NCBI GenBank assembly: GCA_928724745.1
Contig: CAKMXJ010000032.1
Span: 1,736,001-1,800,000, forward strand
DNA length: 64,000 nucleotides
From: Anthracocystis setariae
Taxonomy: Eukaryota; Basidiomycota; Ustilaginomycetes; Ustilaginales; Ustilaginaceae
Direction: 5' to 3'
The translations under genes and the position numbers were made by a program. This document shows, piece after piece, positions 43,686 to 55,292 of this stretch. Positions within the stretch are counted from its first letter, which is position 1. Every line of letters starts with the position of its first letter. The notes beneath the pieces were generated by a model. It did no database searches. It worked only from the letters and a program-made list of their open reading frames with translations, and was not told where the DNA came from.

Positions 43686-45971
43686 ATGAGGCTCGCCATG
43701 AGGCGGCTCCCTTTTCAATCCATCGACCTCGTGCGGTGTCCAACTGTTAGGCCCTCAACGATCGTAACTCGTAGTCTACCTCGAGGGTTATGTTCCGTCA
43801 CTTCGGCCGCATCATGGCGTACTACTTACCCTGGCGCTCCTCGTCTCAGTCCAACAACATTCGATGCACATATGGCTTCAAGCCTCAAGGCCTCCAACCA
43901 AGCAAGGTTGTTCCGGCACATGGCAGCCGACGAAAAGAATAGCTCGCAGACCCAACCTCAAGCACCCTCCACCTCCACCTCTGCATCCTCGTCCGCTCCA
44001 GAGTCTGCCAACTCTGCTCAACCACCAAAGAAAGAACCCGACGGTGACGATCCCCTCAACCTCAACGGTCGCAGCAAGACTGTCAAGGAACAACGTCTCG
44101 TCGATTGGGCCATCATCAAAAAGCTCATCCAGTACGTCTGGCCACGTCGAGACTTTGGAACCAAACAGCGCGTCGTCCTGGCCCTTGCTCTCCTCATCGG
44201 CGGCAAGTTGCTCAATGTCCAAGTGCCATTCTTCTTCAAGACGATTGTTGACCGACTCAACGAAGCGGTAAACGCGCCATTGGACATGACCAACCCCAAT
44301 ACGGTATGGGTGGTTGCAGGCAGTGCGGTGTTGGGCTACGGTCTGGCGAGGGTGGGTGCTGCAGCGTTTAGCGAGCTGAGAAATGCCGTATTTGCCAATG
44401 TTGCGCAAAGGTCGATCCGTCGAGTCGCCAAGTCGGTGTTTACTCACCTCCTCCGACTGGATCTGGGATGGCATTTGACGCGCCAGACTGGTGGTCTCAC
44501 TCGGGCTATCGATCGTGGTACCAAGGGTATCTCTTTCCTGCTGACCAGTATCGTGTTCCATATCGTGCCGACGGCGCTCGAGATCTCGATGGTTTGCGGT
44601 ATTCTTTCGTACAAATGCGGTCCTAGTTTCGCTGCGGTCACCGCCATCACCATGGCCGCTTACGCCTGGTTTACGATTCGAACAACAAGCTGGAGAACAA
44701 AATTCAGAAAGGAAGCCAATGCAGCTGACAATCGCGCAGCTACCACTTCCGTCGATTCGCTACTCAACTATGAGGCAGTCAAGTACTTCAACAACGAAGC
44801 GCACGAAATCAAGAAATACGACGCTGCACTTGCAGACTACGAAAAGAGCAGCATCAAGGTCGCCACAAGTCTGGCCGCACTGAATTCCGGTCAAAACGCC
44901 ATCTTCTCCACCTCGCTCACCGTCATGATGCTGCTCGCTGCCCAAGGCGTGGTAAATGGCACCATGACCGTCGGTGACTTGGTCATGGTAAATCAGCTTG
45001 TCTTCCAGCTCTCGCTTCCGCTCAACTTCCTCGGTACCGTCTACCGTGAGCTTCGACAAAGTCTCATCGACATGGAGACCATGTTCAACCTTGAAAATGT
45101 CAACATCAACGTCAAGGAAGACAAGAACGCACCACCTCTCAACGTCTCCGGTGGAGAGATCCGCTTTGAAAACGTCACGTTCGGCTACCACCCTGACCGA
45201 CCGATCTTCAAGGACATCTCGTTTACCGTTCCCGCTGGATACAAGACTGCGTTTGTCGGTCCGTCGGGTTGTGGTAAGAGTACCATCTTCCGACTTCTGT
45301 TCCGATTCTACGAGCCGCAGTCGGGCAAGATCTATATTGATGGTCAAGACATTACCAAAGTATCGCTGGAATCGTTGCGACGACACATTGGCGTTGTACC
45401 CCAAGATACGCCTTTGTTCAACGATGATATCCGCCACAACATCCGGTATGGTCGATTGGATGCTAGCGATGAGGATGTGGAGAAAGCGGCTACAGCAGCT
45501 AAAGTGGATCAGATCGTTAAAAACCTCCCAGATGGGTATGCTACCAAAGTGGGTGAAAGGGGACTGATGATCTCCGGTGGAGAGAAGCAACGCTTGGCAG
45601 TAGCGAGGCTGTTGTTGAAGAATCCGAGTATCCTTTTCTTCGACGAGGCGACTTCGGCGTTGGATTCGTATACCGAGACCGAGTTGATGCGAAACATTCA
45701 CGCTACTCTGTTGAACGATAACAAGACGGCCATCTTTGTGGCTCATCGTCTTCGCACAATTTCGGATTCCGACTTGATCATCGTCCTGAAGGGTGGCGAT
45801 GTGGCCGAAAAGGGGACGCACGATCAACTCATGCAGACCCAAGGCCTGTATTGGGACTTGTGGCAATCCCAATCCACCATAGGCGTCGGTCACGGTGCTG
45901 GCGCAAACGAACATCTCCAAGATCTCTCCACCAAACCCAATCCCAACCACAACCCCCCCTCAAAGTCGTAA
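43686..45971 (+). CDS. ATM1: Mitochondrial ABC transporter Atm1
   Basis: The frame is open from 43476, but that codon is TTG; the ATG at 43686 gives 761 aa with an Arg-rich mitochondrial presequence ([18 protein letters not shown]). A half-transporter follows: a six-helix membrane domain with the Atm1-typical stretches [20 protein letters not shown] and [20 protein letters not shown], then one nucleotide-binding domain with Walker [10 protein letters not shown] (525-533), signature ISGGEKQR, Walker [13 protein letters not shown] and switch His in VAHRL. Atm1 exports a glutathione-bound sulphur compound for cytosolic iron-sulphur assembly. Single exon. Its stop is about 107 bp from the convergent SLS1-like gene. 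Confidence 0.95.
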   Translation: MRLAMRRLPFQSIDLVRCPTVRPSTIVTRSLPRGLCSVTSAASWRTTYPGAPRLSPTTFDAHMASSLKASNQARLFRHMAADEKNSSQTQPQAPSTSTSASSSAPESANSAQPPKKEPDGDDPLNLNGRSKTVKEQRLVDWAIIKKLIQYVWPRRDFGTKQRVVLALALLIGGKLLNVQVPFFFKTIVDRLNEAVNAPLDMTNPNTVWVVAGSAVLGYGLARVGAAAFSELRNAVFANVAQRSIRRVAKSVFTHLLRLDLGWHLTRQTGGLTRAIDRGTKGISFLLTSIVFHIVPTALEISMVCGILSYKCGPSFAAVTAITMAAYAWFTIRTTSWRTKFRKEANAADNRAATTSVDSLLNYEAVKYFNNEAHEIKKYDAALADYEKSSIKVATSLAALNSGQNAIFSTSLTVMMLLAAQGVVNGTMTVGDLVMVNQLVFQLSLPLNFLGTVYRELRQSLIDMETMFNLENVNINVKEDKNAPPLNVSGGEIRFENVTFGYHPDRPIFKDISFTVPAGYKTAFVGPSGCGKSTIFRLLFRFYEPQSGKIYIDGQDITKVSLESLRRHIGVVPQDTPLFNDDIRHNIRYGRLDASDEDVEKAATAAKVDQIVKNLPDGYATKVGERGLMISGGEKQRLAVARLLLKNPSILFFDEATSALDSYTETELMRNIHATLLNDNKTAIFVAHRLRTISDSDLIIVLKGGDVAEKGTHDQLMQTQGLYWDLWQSQSTIGVGHGAGANEHLQDLSTKPNPNHNPPSKS

Positions 45972-46078
45972 CGTTGAAGAATAAGGAAAAAAAGCAAATC
46001 TGCATCTCGCAGTACGCTTGATGCCATTCCATAGTGCTGTGTGATGATTGTGGTACAAAACGTGTGAGCGCGGGATTT

Positions 46079-48853
46079 CTAACGGACGGAAAAGTCATGT
46101 CGAACGATGAGAGCCGAGATCGGTTCGACGACAGAGGCCCACGTGGGGACATCAGTGGTGGAGGACGACGGAGGAAGATGCCAAGTGAGCCGGAGCGATT
46201 CCGTGATTTCATTTGTCACCAGATCTTGGGAGATTTCGCGGATGAGGAAGCGGTGAGAAGCGACGTCTTGTTGGGTCTGAACAACCGGCTCTACAACGGT
46301 CGGATCAGGAGCCGAGTCGACCTCAGGAGCGAAGTCGTCCTCAACAGTCGATTCAGGAGCGGAGTCGTCCTCAACGGTCGGTTCAGGACCGAGGCCGTCC
46401 TCAACAGTCGGTCCAGGAGCAGTGTCGTCCTCAACAGTCGGCTCGACTTCGGTGTTGACAGCAGTCTCGCCTTCGCCGGCAATCGCTTCTGCACCGCCTT
46501 CATCCGTAGTGGTGGCCTCGGTTTCGGAGCTCGTCTCGACGGTTTCGCTGGTGTCCTCCTCGCTAGCAACCTCAGCTTCAGTGACCGGAGCTGCAACGCT
46601 TGGCCCTGGCTTGTTCTTGGCACTTGACGAACGATGCTTGTAGGTCTGAGTGATCAGCCTTGTTGCGCTTTCGAGCGCCCAAGACCCCAAAGATGGCAGA
46701 GTGAGCGTCGAAGGAGGGAGACCTCTGGGGCCATCGGCACTCTCTACCATTTTGATCCTTCCTCCCAGCAGATCGTTGACATCCACCTCGTCATCGGCTT
46801 CTGTCACTTCATCCGCGATCTCACTCGAGGCTGCCCCCTCCATTGTCAACGAACCACCGTCGACGAACGCGGCCAACGCCTCTTCAACAGCCGTCCTTGC
46901 CTCGGCCTCCAGGGCTACACCAGTCTTTGCGCTGAGCCTCAGATCCGCCGAATTTTCAGGAATCATAATATCCGCCTCAGCCTTGGTCACCCATCTGGCA
47001 TGTTCGATCATCCAAACTCCGCCTTCTCCCTCGACAACATCGGATGCAGTGTGTCGTCGAGCGAGAACGACTTCCAACTTGCTCGAGCCTGCAGCAGGCT
47101 GCTGGTACGTGTACACCATCTTCTCGACGAACGACTCGGCAAGATTTCTGCCAACGAGCCTGTAATCTTGCCTGTTGAGCCAGATTTCGAGCGAAACATT
47201 CTTCTGCGAGCGGAACACCGTGTCTGGAGCAAATCGAGAAGCTTCACGGCCGAAGCGCGAGCGGAAGCCACGCGCCCACTCGGTGACATGCTCGATGGGC
47301 CACGAGCCGGAACGCGGAGCTGCGAGCGGATCTAGCATTCGAGCAAGCATTTGTTCCTCGCTCAAGCTCTCATCGTCGAGAGTGAGGCCGTCGCTGCTGA
47401 AGAGAACATGCCCAAGAGTGGCGCTGCATTCAACCTCTTTGACTGCCTCCGCATCAGTAGCTGCAGGACTTGAGGCTTCGACCAGAGTCTGCAAAGGCTC
47501 CGAGAAGGATGCCTCGCCTCTCTCGTTCCAGCTTATCAGCTTCAATGTGGGCAAAAGTGAGACCGAATTGGGCGAATAGGAACCGAGATCTGGCAGGTGT
47601 GTAACCCTGAATGTGACGTCAGAAGTTGCACCGTAGATCAAGTCATCGACTTGCTTGGTCCAGGGAACCGGCTCGGTGGGCACAAAGGGTAACATCGAGT
47701 ATTGCCTCAAAGTGTCCAAATTGGCGGCATATGCTGCCGCGCCGATACGTTGCATGGCCGCAACATTTTGAGACTGGTACTGTCGCAAAAGCAGGACCGC
47801 CTTGTGAGCATCTCGTTCATCCGTGTACGCAAGCGAAAGCTTGACTTTTCCGTTCTTCACGGGGCTCGCCTCGATGAAGCATGCTGAAAGCCGCGAGACG
47901 AATTGGACAAGCTCTGCAGGAAGGGTTTCGCCGGTGGCAGCCTCTGATTCGGTTGCATCGGTGCTTTCGGCGGAAAGCACCACTTGCTCCTCTTTGGTCT
48001 TGATTGATTGCTTGAAGCTTTGGATCCACGTTGTCATACGTTCGATTCCCTGGCCTTTACCACGCATCCAGAATCCAAGCTTGTCGGTGGCTGCATCCAT
48101 CTCCTTCTCGGGTGCCTGTGTGAGAATGACGACTTGTGCCTTTCCAGCCTCCTTTCTGACCTTGTCGGAACCTCTGACGAGCAGTAAGAAGAGCTCAGCA
48201 GGGCGGAAAGCGATATGTACGGATCGCTTCAGGAGCTCCTCCCTCTTTTCTCTGTCGGCCCGCTCCTTGTAATCATCCATACCGAAGCGGTGGATCATGA
48301 TAAGCCGAATGATGCCGTCTTTTTTTGTTTTGTAGTGTACACCGGGAACATTGGCCGCTCGTGCTAGTTGTACAAGCTGATCTCTTGTGAAGGAGGCCTG
48401 CATGCGGGCTTTGGTTCGCTCCCATTGCTTATCCTCAGATTTCGCCTGAGATTTCGACTTGGGCAACACATCGGCGAAAGGATTGTGTCTTTTCTTTCTC
48501 TGAATTTTTGAAGGGGAAGTGATCCTCGGCTTCAATGAGTCGAGGTACTCGAGCGTTGGTGCAGCGTCAGAGACGTCCTCGAGAAGATCAGTGTTCTTGT
48601 TTGGCTTCGAGTTGTTCCGTGATTGTTGGCCAGAGGAAGGTTTCGGTTTCGAGCCCTGTCTAAATGCTGAGACGCTAAAGTAGCGCGGTGTTGAAGCGAA
48701 TGGAATTGAGCGTGTCGATGAAGCAGAAGCAGGAATGACATGCAACTGACATGAGCATTTGGAAGAGGCAGGCAACCTCGAAGGACCCCCGCCGTGGGTA
48801 ATGATAGATCCTACGAGCTGATGTGCGCGCCTGGCACATGATCGTGCCACCAT
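46079..48853 (-). CDS. Mitochondrial Sls1-like protein
   Basis: Single exon, 924 aa. A basic N-terminus (MVARSCARRAHQLVG) looks like a mitochondrial presequence. The segment MQASFTRDQLVQLARAANVP ... KKDGIIRLIMIHRFGM resembles the fungal SLS1 family (inner-membrane-associated factor coupling mitochondrial mRNA to translation), and VHIAFRPAELFLLL may be a KH-like beta strand. The long middle is poorly conserved. Residues about 805-844 are four tandem 10-residue acidic repeats of the type PTVEDDSAPE. The C-terminus (FLIREISQDLVTNEITESLR ... LIVRHDF) looks folded again. Family call is moderate; yeast Sls1 is shorter (about 640 aa). Confidence 0.6.
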   Translation of the reverse strand: MVARSCARRAHQLVGSIITHGGGPSRLPASSKCSCQLHVIPASASSTRSIPFASTPRYFSVSAFRQGSKPKPSSGQQSRNNSKPNKNTDLLEDVSDAAPTLEYLDSLKPRITSPSKIQRKKRHNPFADVLPKSKSQAKSEDKQWERTKARMQASFTRDQLVQLARAANVPGVHYKTKKDGIIRLIMIHRFGMDDYKERADREKREELLKRSVHIAFRPAELFLLLVRGSDKVRKEAGKAQVVILTQAPEKEMDAATDKLGFWMRGKGQGIERMTTWIQSFKQSIKTKEEQVVLSAESTDATESEAATGETLPAELVQFVSRLSACFIEASPVKNGKVKLSLAYTDERDAHKAVLLLRQYQSQNVAAMQRIGAAAYAANLDTLRQYSMLPFVPTEPVPWTKQVDDLIYGATSDVTFRVTHLPDLGSYSPNSVSLLPTLKLISWNERGEASFSEPLQTLVEASSPAATDAEAVKEVECSATLGHVLFSSDGLTLDDESLSEEQMLARMLDPLAAPRSGSWPIEHVTEWARGFRSRFGREASRFAPDTVFRSQKNVSLEIWLNRQDYRLVGRNLAESFVEKMVYTYQQPAAGSSKLEVVLARRHTASDVVEGEGGVWMIEHARWVTKAEADIMIPENSADLRLSAKTGVALEAEARTAVEEALAAFVDGGSLTMEGAASSEIADEVTEADDEVDVNDLLGGRIKMVESADGPRGLPPSTLTLPSLGSWALESATRLITQTYKHRSSSAKNKPGPSVAAPVTEAEVASEEDTSETVETSSETEATTTDEGGAEAIAGEGETAVNTEVEPTVEDDTAPGPTVEDGLGPEPTVEDDSAPESTVEDDFAPEVDSAPDPTVVEPVVQTQQDVASHRFLIREISQDLVTNEITESLRLTWHLPPSSSTTDVPTWASVVEPISALIVRHDFSVR
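46321..46440 (-). repeat. Four tandem 30-bp coding repeats in the SLS1-like gene
   Basis: Units of exactly 30 bp starting 46321, 46351, 46381 and 46411 with 3-6 mismatches each. They encode acidic decapeptides (PTVEDD-x-A/G-P-x), so copy number can vary in frame. Confidence 0.9.
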
Positions 48854-49692
48854 GGTCTTCGCACGGAGCAGCTTTTGCAGCAGGAAGAGGTCGGGGCGGA
48901 TCGAGCAGGTAGCAAGAGGGAAAGGTATGGTACGATGAGGACGAGCAACAAGAAGGCTTGATTCTTCTTTTCTTAGCTCGTTTGCTTTTGAGCAGAAGAA
49001 TTAATTTCCCTTTTTTCAACAAAACTTGGCTCTTGTTCCGTGATCCGAACATGCATCGTTGAAAATGAAACTGAAAATGTTAGACCCTCCTCCTCCTTCC
49101 GGAACAGGCCGTGTACAAATTGTCGAGTCGCTTCAGAAAAATGACAAAAAAAGAAAAGAAAAGAAAAAAAAAAAAAAAAAGATTCCCGAGTTTTCACGAG
49201 TTGAGTCAGTCAGTCAGTCAGTCACTCTCTGACTCGCACGTCAGGTCTCCGGTCCGGCATCAGAAGGCACAATCGAGTACGACCAACAAGAGCTGTCTAC
49301 GGTACTGTACCGGTACGCTATAACAGAGTAGCTTACGGCTGGCTGGGTTCGCCGCACTCAACCCCCGCGCCGAGTCGAGTCGGGCCAGCGACTGTGTCTT
49401 CCCCCGGACTGACTCGTCTGTTCGTCGTGAGCGAATGATGCGCGAAGCAGCCGCATGATTAACTCTGCAATTCGTTCGTAGAGCTTCGTGCGGCCTGTGG
49501 GATTCCTTCCCACTCTCCTGAGCCCGTGCGTGCCGTGTAGTAACCAACGTAACGTACGTGGAATACATACAGCTCGGCCACCTCACTCCTTCTTGCTGTT
49601 GTGCTGTTTCTTCTTCATTCTCATCCTCATCCATCGATCTCGCCAATCCTTTGCCTCTTCATCACGACCGATTCAGGTGTTAACGTGTCAAG
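48854..49692. promoter_or_regulatory. Divergent promoter region, SLS1-like gene and AAT
   Basis: Contains an A-rich run (49145-49180) and a CAGT repeat (49206-49222). The 5' leader of AAT is pyrimidine-rich. No gene. Confidence 0.4.
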
Positions 49693-50991
49693 ATGCTTGC
49701 CCTCACCACCCTTCGCACAGCTGTCCGAGCGCCGCAGGCTTCGCGCCTCGGCTCGCTCTCGCTCCCTGCTGCCAAGCAGTTCAAGAGCACCTGGGCTAAC
49801 GTCAAGGCTGGTCCCCCTGACCCGATTCTTGGTGTTACCGAGGCTTTCAAGCGCGACCAGGACAAACGCAAGATCAACCTCGGTGTTGGTGCGTACCGTG
49901 ACGAGAACGGCAAACCTTACGTCCTGCCTTCGGTGCGTAAGGCCGAGGAGCTCGTGATCACCGCCAAGGGTGACAAGGAGTACCTGCCCATCACTGGTCT
50001 TGCCGACTTCACCAAGAACGCCGCCATCCTCGCTTACGGCAAGGACAGCGCCCCCATCAAGGAGAACCGCATCGCCATCACCCAGTCCATCTCGGGTACC
50101 GGTGCGCTGCGCATCGGAGGTGCTTTCCTCCAGCGCCACTTCCCCGGTTCCAAGACCATCTACCTGCCCACGCCATCTTGGGGCAACCACACTCCCATTT
50201 TCCGTGACAGCGGTCTCGAGGTCAAGCAGTACCGCTACTACGACAAGAAGACTGTGGGTCTCGACTTCAACGGCATGATCGATGACATCAAGGCTGCTCC
50301 CGAAGGCTCGATCGTCCTGCTGCACGCCTGTGCACACAACCCTACCGGTGTCGACCCTACCACTGAGCAGTGGAAGGAGATCAGCAACGTGGTCAAGGAG
50401 AAGGGTCACTTCCCCTTCTTTGACATGGCCTACCAGGGCTTCGCCAGTGGTGACACGGACAAGGACGCCTTTGCGGTTCGTCACTTTGTCGCCGAGGGAC
50501 ACCAAATCTGCCTGTCGCAGTCGTTTGCCAAGAACATGGGTCTGTACGGTGAGCGTGTTGGTGCGTTCTCGATCGTCTGCGCCGACGCCGACGAGCGTGC
50601 TCGCGTTGACAGCCAGATCAAGATCATCGTGCGACCTCTTTACTCGAACCCTCCTATGCACGGTGCCAAGATTGCCGGCACCATCCTGGCCGACCAGGAG
50701 CTGTACCAGCAGTGGCTGGGCGAGGTCAAGGGCATGGCAGACCGCATCAACGGCATGCGCTCCACGCTCAAGAACTTGCTCGTCGAGGACTTGAACTCGA
50801 AGCTCAACTGGGACCACATCACCAACCAGATCGGCATGTTTGCTTTCCTCGGTATCTCGCCAGAGCAGGTGGCCAAGCTGGTCAATGAGCACCACGTCTA
50901 CCTTACCGGCGACGGTCGTATCTCGGTCGCTGGTATCACCAACCAGAACGTTCAGCACCTCGCTGAGTCGCTGCACAAGGTCACCAGCTGA
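49693..50991 (+). CDS. Mitochondrial aspartate aminotransferase
   Basis: Single exon, 432 aa. The presequence [20 protein letters not shown] is followed by the mature start [23 protein letters not shown], typical of mitochondrial AAT. Conserved blocks: [20 protein letters not shown], the [10 protein letters not shown] loop, [25 protein letters not shown], and [16 protein letters not shown] with the PLP-binding lysine at position 280. [14 protein letters not shown] and GRISVAGIT complete the fold. It interconverts aspartate/2-oxoglutarate and oxaloacetate/glutamate in the malate-aspartate shuttle. Strong codon bias (few rare codons) suggests high expression. Confidence 0.97.
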   Translation: MLALTTLRTAVRAPQASRLGSLSLPAAKQFKSTWANVKAGPPDPILGVTEAFKRDQDKRKINLGVGAYRDENGKPYVLPSVRKAEELVITAKGDKEYLPITGLADFTKNAAILAYGKDSAPIKENRIAITQSISGTGALRIGGAFLQRHFPGSKTIYLPTPSWGNHTPIFRDSGLEVKQYRYYDKKTVGLDFNGMIDDIKAAPEGSIVLLHACAHNPTGVDPTTEQWKEISNVVKEKGHFPFFDMAYQGFASGDTDKDAFAVRHFVAEGHQICLSQSFAKNMGLYGERVGAFSIVCADADERARVDSQIKIIVRPLYSNPPMHGAKIAGTILADQELYQQWLGEVKGMADRINGMRSTLKNLLVEDLNSKLNWDHITNQIGMFAFLGISPEQVAKLVNEHHVYLTGDGRISVAGITNQNVQHLAESLHKVTS

Positions 50992-52151
50992 TCATGTGCA
51001 CCTCAAAAGAAAACAAAGTAATGTACAAGAATGCACATGTTCGGCAGCAATCCGAAGCATTGTTGAGAATTTTTCATCGGTTGAGGACTGCGTCAGTAGC
51101 GTGGCAGTAGTTGTGTCGCCGTTTGTTATGAGTTGGTGTGTGGTCTGCAGGGCACTGGCAAGGCCTACATGGGGACTGTGGCTAGCATGTCATGATGAGA
51201 GCTGGAAAGTACATCGCAAGTCGAATTCAGATCGTGTCGATGGCGAGAAAGTGGAGCAGCTTGGATGAGACAAGAGATGATGGTGGATGTGCGAAAGAAA
51301 CAAGAGAAGGAGTTCAACCAACGAAGAGCGCATCAAGGATTGTGGCGAGTGGGGAGCAACACCATCTCGGTGTATTCCGGGTGGTTGCTAGACCCTTTGG
51401 GATCTTTTTTTTTGCAGCTCGTTCGCATCAAGTACGTTGTTCAGACTGTGGCCAGACGCTGTGACTGATGCAGGAGGCTTGCCGCAATGCCATTTGACAA
51501 CCACGGAATGTTCCGATGTCATATTGATAGGTGTTTACTGTATTTGATCCAGTGTCGAAAGCTTGACCCGCACTTTGACAGCTTAACAAGACCAATCTCG
51601 TTCGTAGCAGTGTCGAGTCGTCGAAGCCGATGGACACCAACAGCACTCACACTCTCGCACTCGGAAATGTTGGGATTTGGCCGAGTCGGACTAACGAGAC
51701 CGAAAGATTTGACCGACAAGCAACACGCACGCCAGCTTATCGATACTTCTGTGTTCTGCACTGCGCTGCTCTGCTTTGCTCCACTGTCAAAATCAATCAA
51801 AAACAAAAATAAATTCTAACAAATTACACTCTTGCTGAGCGGTATCCAGTTGCAATTTTGACCGTGCGCCGAAAAAAAAGTGGAAAATCCTATCTTTTTC
51901 TTTCCCCAACGCAGCTCGCTTGTTGGTCGCTCTTTTTCGGTTTCTTCTTCGCGGGCACTCCAACACGAACGAACCCACTCTGTGACTTGGCAGCCTCTGT
52001 CTCGTCAGCGTGTCGGCAACTGTAGTCTCGACCTGGTCGTTGTCGTTTGTCGTCGTTATTCATTCCTTCTCACCTCACCTCACCTTACTCGTCCATCTCC
52101 TTCCTCGACGCAATTCTCGGTCTTGCGCTCGCTCGCCATCTCCTAGACAAC
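50992..52151. other. Intergenic between AAT and PDH E2
   Basis: About 1.16 kb with the AAT 3' flank and the E2 promoter. Several open frames here start at non-ATG codons or lack any domain. A CCTCACCTCACCTTAC direct repeat lies near 52071-52086. Confidence 0.4.
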
Positions 52152-53642
52152 ATGCAGGCTCTCCGTGCTCTTCAGCGTTCCGGCCTCCAGAAGGCGGTCG
52201 CTGCCGCCTCCTCGTCCTCCTCCACCCTCTCACAGCGCTCCTTCCACTCGTCGCGACGTGCGCTCGAGTTCTCCAAGTTCAACATGCCCGCCATGTCGCC
52301 CACCATGACCGAGGGTGGTATCGCTGCTTGGAAGAAGCAGCCTGGTGACAAGTTCTCCGCCGGTGACGTTCTCCTCGAGATCGAGACCGACAAGGCCACC
52401 ATGGATGTCGAGGCTCAGGATGACGGTGTCCTTGCCAAGATCCTCGTCGGCGATGGCTCCAAGGCTGTCGCCGTCAACTCGCTCATTGCCATCATGGCTG
52501 AGGAGGGTGACGACCTTTCTGGTGCCGATGCTTTCGCTTCCAAGGCGGCTTCCGAGGCAGGTGACGCCAAGCCCGCCGCCAAGGAGGAGCCCGAGCAGAC
52601 CTCTAAGCCCGCTGAGCAGCCCAAGCAGGAATCTTCCCCCGCTCCCGCCGCTTCTTCGTCGTCCTCCTCGTCCAGCTCGTTTGGCTCCAGCAGCTCCGGC
52701 AACCGCATCTTCGCTACCCCCGTTGCCCGTAGGCTGGCACAGGAGAAGGGCATTGCCCTCGACAAGATCAAGGGCACTGGTCCCGAGGGCCGCATCATCA
52801 AGGTCGACGTCGAAAACTACAAGCCCGAGGCTGCTGCCGCTGCTCCCGCCAAGGTTGCTTCTGCCGCTCCCTCCAAGGCCGCTGCTGCGCCTGCGCCTAC
52901 ATCTGCCTCGAGCGAGGGCGACTACACCGACATCCCCGTCTCCAACATGCGCCGCACCATCGCTGCCCGTCTCACCGAGTCCAAGTCCACCGTGCCCCAC
53001 TACTACGTCAGCATCGACGTCGAGATGGACAAGGTTTTCAAGCTGCGTGAGGTTTTCAACAAGGCTGCCGCCGAAAAGGCTGGCAAGGATGTCGAGAAGG
53101 CCAAGGCTGCCAAGCTCTCTGTCGGCGATTTCATCACCAAGGCTGCCGGTGTTGCGCTCAAGGAGGTTCCCGAGGTCAACTCTGCCTGGTACGGCGACTT
53201 CATTCGCCAGCACAACAAGGCCGACATCTCGATTGCCGTTTCCACGCCCACGGGTCTCATCACGCCCATTGTCAAGGACGTCGGTGGTTCGGGTCTTGCC
53301 ACCATCTCTGCTGCTACCAAGCAGCTGGCTGCCAAGGCTCGTGCAGGCAAGCTCGCTCCTCAGGAGTACCAGGGTGGTTCGTTCACCATCTCCAACATGG
53401 GCATGTTTGGCATCACCCATTTCACCGCCATCATCAACCCTCCTCAGAGCTGCATTCTCGCAATCGGTGGTACCGAGGCGCGTCTGATCCCGGATGCCGA
53501 GAGCGAACAGGGATTCCGCAAGGCGATGGTGATGCAGGCTACCATCTCGGCCGACCACAGGACTGTGGATGGTGCCACGGCGGCCAAGTGGATGAAGGCG
53601 TTCAAGGATGCTCTCGAGAACCCGCTCAGCTTCATGCTGTAA
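52152..53642 (+). CDS. LAT1: Pyruvate dehydrogenase E2 (dihydrolipoamide acetyltransferase)
   Basis: The frame extends up to a TTG at 52047, but the ATG at 52152 (MQALRALQRSGLQKAVAA) starts a proper presequence; 496 aa, single exon. One lipoyl domain: MPAMSPTMTEGGI ... EIETDKATMDVEA, with lipoyl-lysine at about residue 81. An Ala/Pro/Ser linker follows, then the peripheral subunit-binding domain (IFATPVARRLAQEKGIALDK ... GRIIKVDVENY), a second linker and the catalytic domain ending ISADHRTVDGA (His469 and Asp of HxxxDG) and LENPLSFML. It forms the core of the mitochondrial pyruvate dehydrogenase complex. The single lipoyl domain is the normal fungal state. Confidence 0.97.
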   Translation: MQALRALQRSGLQKAVAAASSSSSTLSQRSFHSSRRALEFSKFNMPAMSPTMTEGGIAAWKKQPGDKFSAGDVLLEIETDKATMDVEAQDDGVLAKILVGDGSKAVAVNSLIAIMAEEGDDLSGADAFASKAASEAGDAKPAAKEEPEQTSKPAEQPKQESSPAPAASSSSSSSSSFGSSSSGNRIFATPVARRLAQEKGIALDKIKGTGPEGRIIKVDVENYKPEAAAAAPAKVASAAPSKAAAAPAPTSASSEGDYTDIPVSNMRRTIAARLTESKSTVPHYYVSIDVEMDKVFKLREVFNKAAAEKAGKDVEKAKAAKLSVGDFITKAAGVALKEVPEVNSAWYGDFIRQHNKADISIAVSTPTGLITPIVKDVGGSGLATISAATKQLAAKARAGKLAPQEYQGGSFTISNMGMFGITHFTAIINPPQSCILAIGGTEARLIPDAESEQGFRKAMVMQATISADHRTVDGATAAKWMKAFKDALENPLSFML

Positions 53643-53906
53643 AAAAGGATCGCACTCAAAACAATGCACCGATGATCGGATGGCCCGACCTTACTCGCAC
53701 CACTCTTTCTCTCTCTTCGTCTGTGCATATCGGCTTAGCCGCACGAGCAGAGCTGGGCTTTTCTTCTTGTACAAAAACTCGACCCCCTTTTTTTACTCCA
53801 TTTTTTTTTTTTTCTTGGTGATGATAAATTACGATTGTTTCAGGTTTGGTTTTCTTTGCAGCTACTGTGCTGTTTTTCGTGTTGCGAGTGTGAGTATTGT
53901 GTATGC

Positions 53907-53941
<35 letters not shown>

Positions 53942-54403
53942 TGATTGATTGCGTTATGGAATGGTCAGACGTCGGGGATGTTGGTGGTGTGACGTTGGTG
54001 GAGGAAGGGTTGTTTGGGAGTGTCAAAACGCCCTGTCCGCTTAACTGGCGATGCGAGACCTTGGTGACGCGCAAGGGGGGTTCAGGGTCTTGGAACAGAC
54101 AGATGAATCAGACTCCACACGTACGTTCTCGGATCTTGTTCTCAACAAGGGGACTCCACCATGGTCGTGACAATGATGATGATGGTGATGTTCGCACGTA
54201 AGCGGGCGTATCTTCATGAATCAGATCTTATCTAAAACCCCCTTCCCTCCCCTCTCCAAGTTCTACTACACTACTCTGTCCTTCCTCCACACGATTGCTT
54301 CGTCTTCGAGACATGAGGATATGTATAAAGCCTCTCCCCGTGGAGAGTAAAAGTTGGAAGAAACCCAACTCACTACGCTCTTCCAAAGCATACAACTCAC
54401 ACG
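53643..54403. other. Intergenic between PDH E2 and the DUF5872-like gene
   Basis: Carries a GT-then-GA dinucleotide tract with TTGA repeats at about 53908-53950. No gene supported. Confidence 0.45.
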
Positions 54404-55292
54404 ATGCCGTCTGCTGACAAGTACACCGACCCCAAGGTAAGCCCCCCCCCCACCTTTCCCTCCTACCCCCTCCCCCCTCCCCGCCTTTTGCACATCTTTC
54501 TAACCCGATCCCTGCCCTTAGCTTCGCGATGAGGTGAAGAACGAAATCCAATCGTCCTCCAAAGGCGGGGCCCCTGGCCAATGGTCCGCGCGAAAGGCAC
54601 AGATGATGGCACAGGAATACAAGAAGCGCGGCGGAGGGTACACAGACGACAGCAACAACAAGGACGAATCGCAAAAGAACCTATCCAAGTGGGGCGAAGA
54701 GGAGTGGCAGACCAAAGACGGTTCCGCCAACGCCAAGAACAAGGATGGCAGCAGGAAGAGGTACCTGCCCAAGAAGGCGTGGGATAAGATGAGTGAGAAG
54801 GAGAAGAAGGAGACGGATGAGAAGAAACAGCAACAGAGTAGGAAGGGGAAGCAGTTTGTCAAGAACACGGATAAGGCGAAGCAATCGCGTAAGGAAGTTT
54901 CACAGAGCAAGAAGGAGGAGGAGGAGGAGGAGGAGGAGGAGGAGGATAGTGGCAACAAGAGCCAGTCCAAGTCTCAGGTTAATGGCAAGAAGGCTAACGG
55001 TAAGCAGATCAACGGCAAGCAGGCCAACGGCAAGCAGCAGAATGGCAGCAAGAACAAGTCGCAAGCCAACGGTCAGAGGAAGCAGAATGGCAAAGAGTCT
55101 CAGCAGGACGAGGGCCAAGACCAAGATGAAGACGAGGACGATGATGAGGCCGAGTACCAGGATGATGGAGACGATGCTGAAGAGGAGCAGGGCGACGAGG
55201 AGGAAGCTCGCCGAGCCGGCGACAAGCGTGCCAACGGTAACAAGCAGAAGCAACAGAAACAGAAGAAGCAAAAGACGGGCAAGTCGAAGTGA
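54404..55292 (+). CDS. DUF5872-type protein with Lys/Asn/Glu-rich tail
   Basis: Exon 1 (54404-54436, MPSADKYTDPK) joins exon 2 (54522-55292, starting LRDEVKNEIQ) over an 85-bp GTAAGC...TTAG intron; 267 aa. Residues 5 to about 115 (QWSARKAQMMAQEYKKRGGG, LSKWGEEEWQTKDG, RYLPKKAWDKMSEKEKKET) match what I know as DUF5872, found in bacteria and fungi without known function. The tail has a Glu run encoded by (GAG)n, several NGKQ repeats and a nuclear-signal-like KQKQQKQKKQKTGKSK end. It may bind nucleic acid, but this is not shown. Confidence 0.75.

Noticed and set aside
49627..50976. 449-aa open frame antisense to AAT
   Set aside because: Shadow of the strongly codon-biased AAT gene; composition reflects the sense codons and it has no domain.
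52230..53669. 479-aa open frame antisense to PDH E2
   Set aside because: Gly/Arg-rich shadow of the biased sense gene; no independent evidence.
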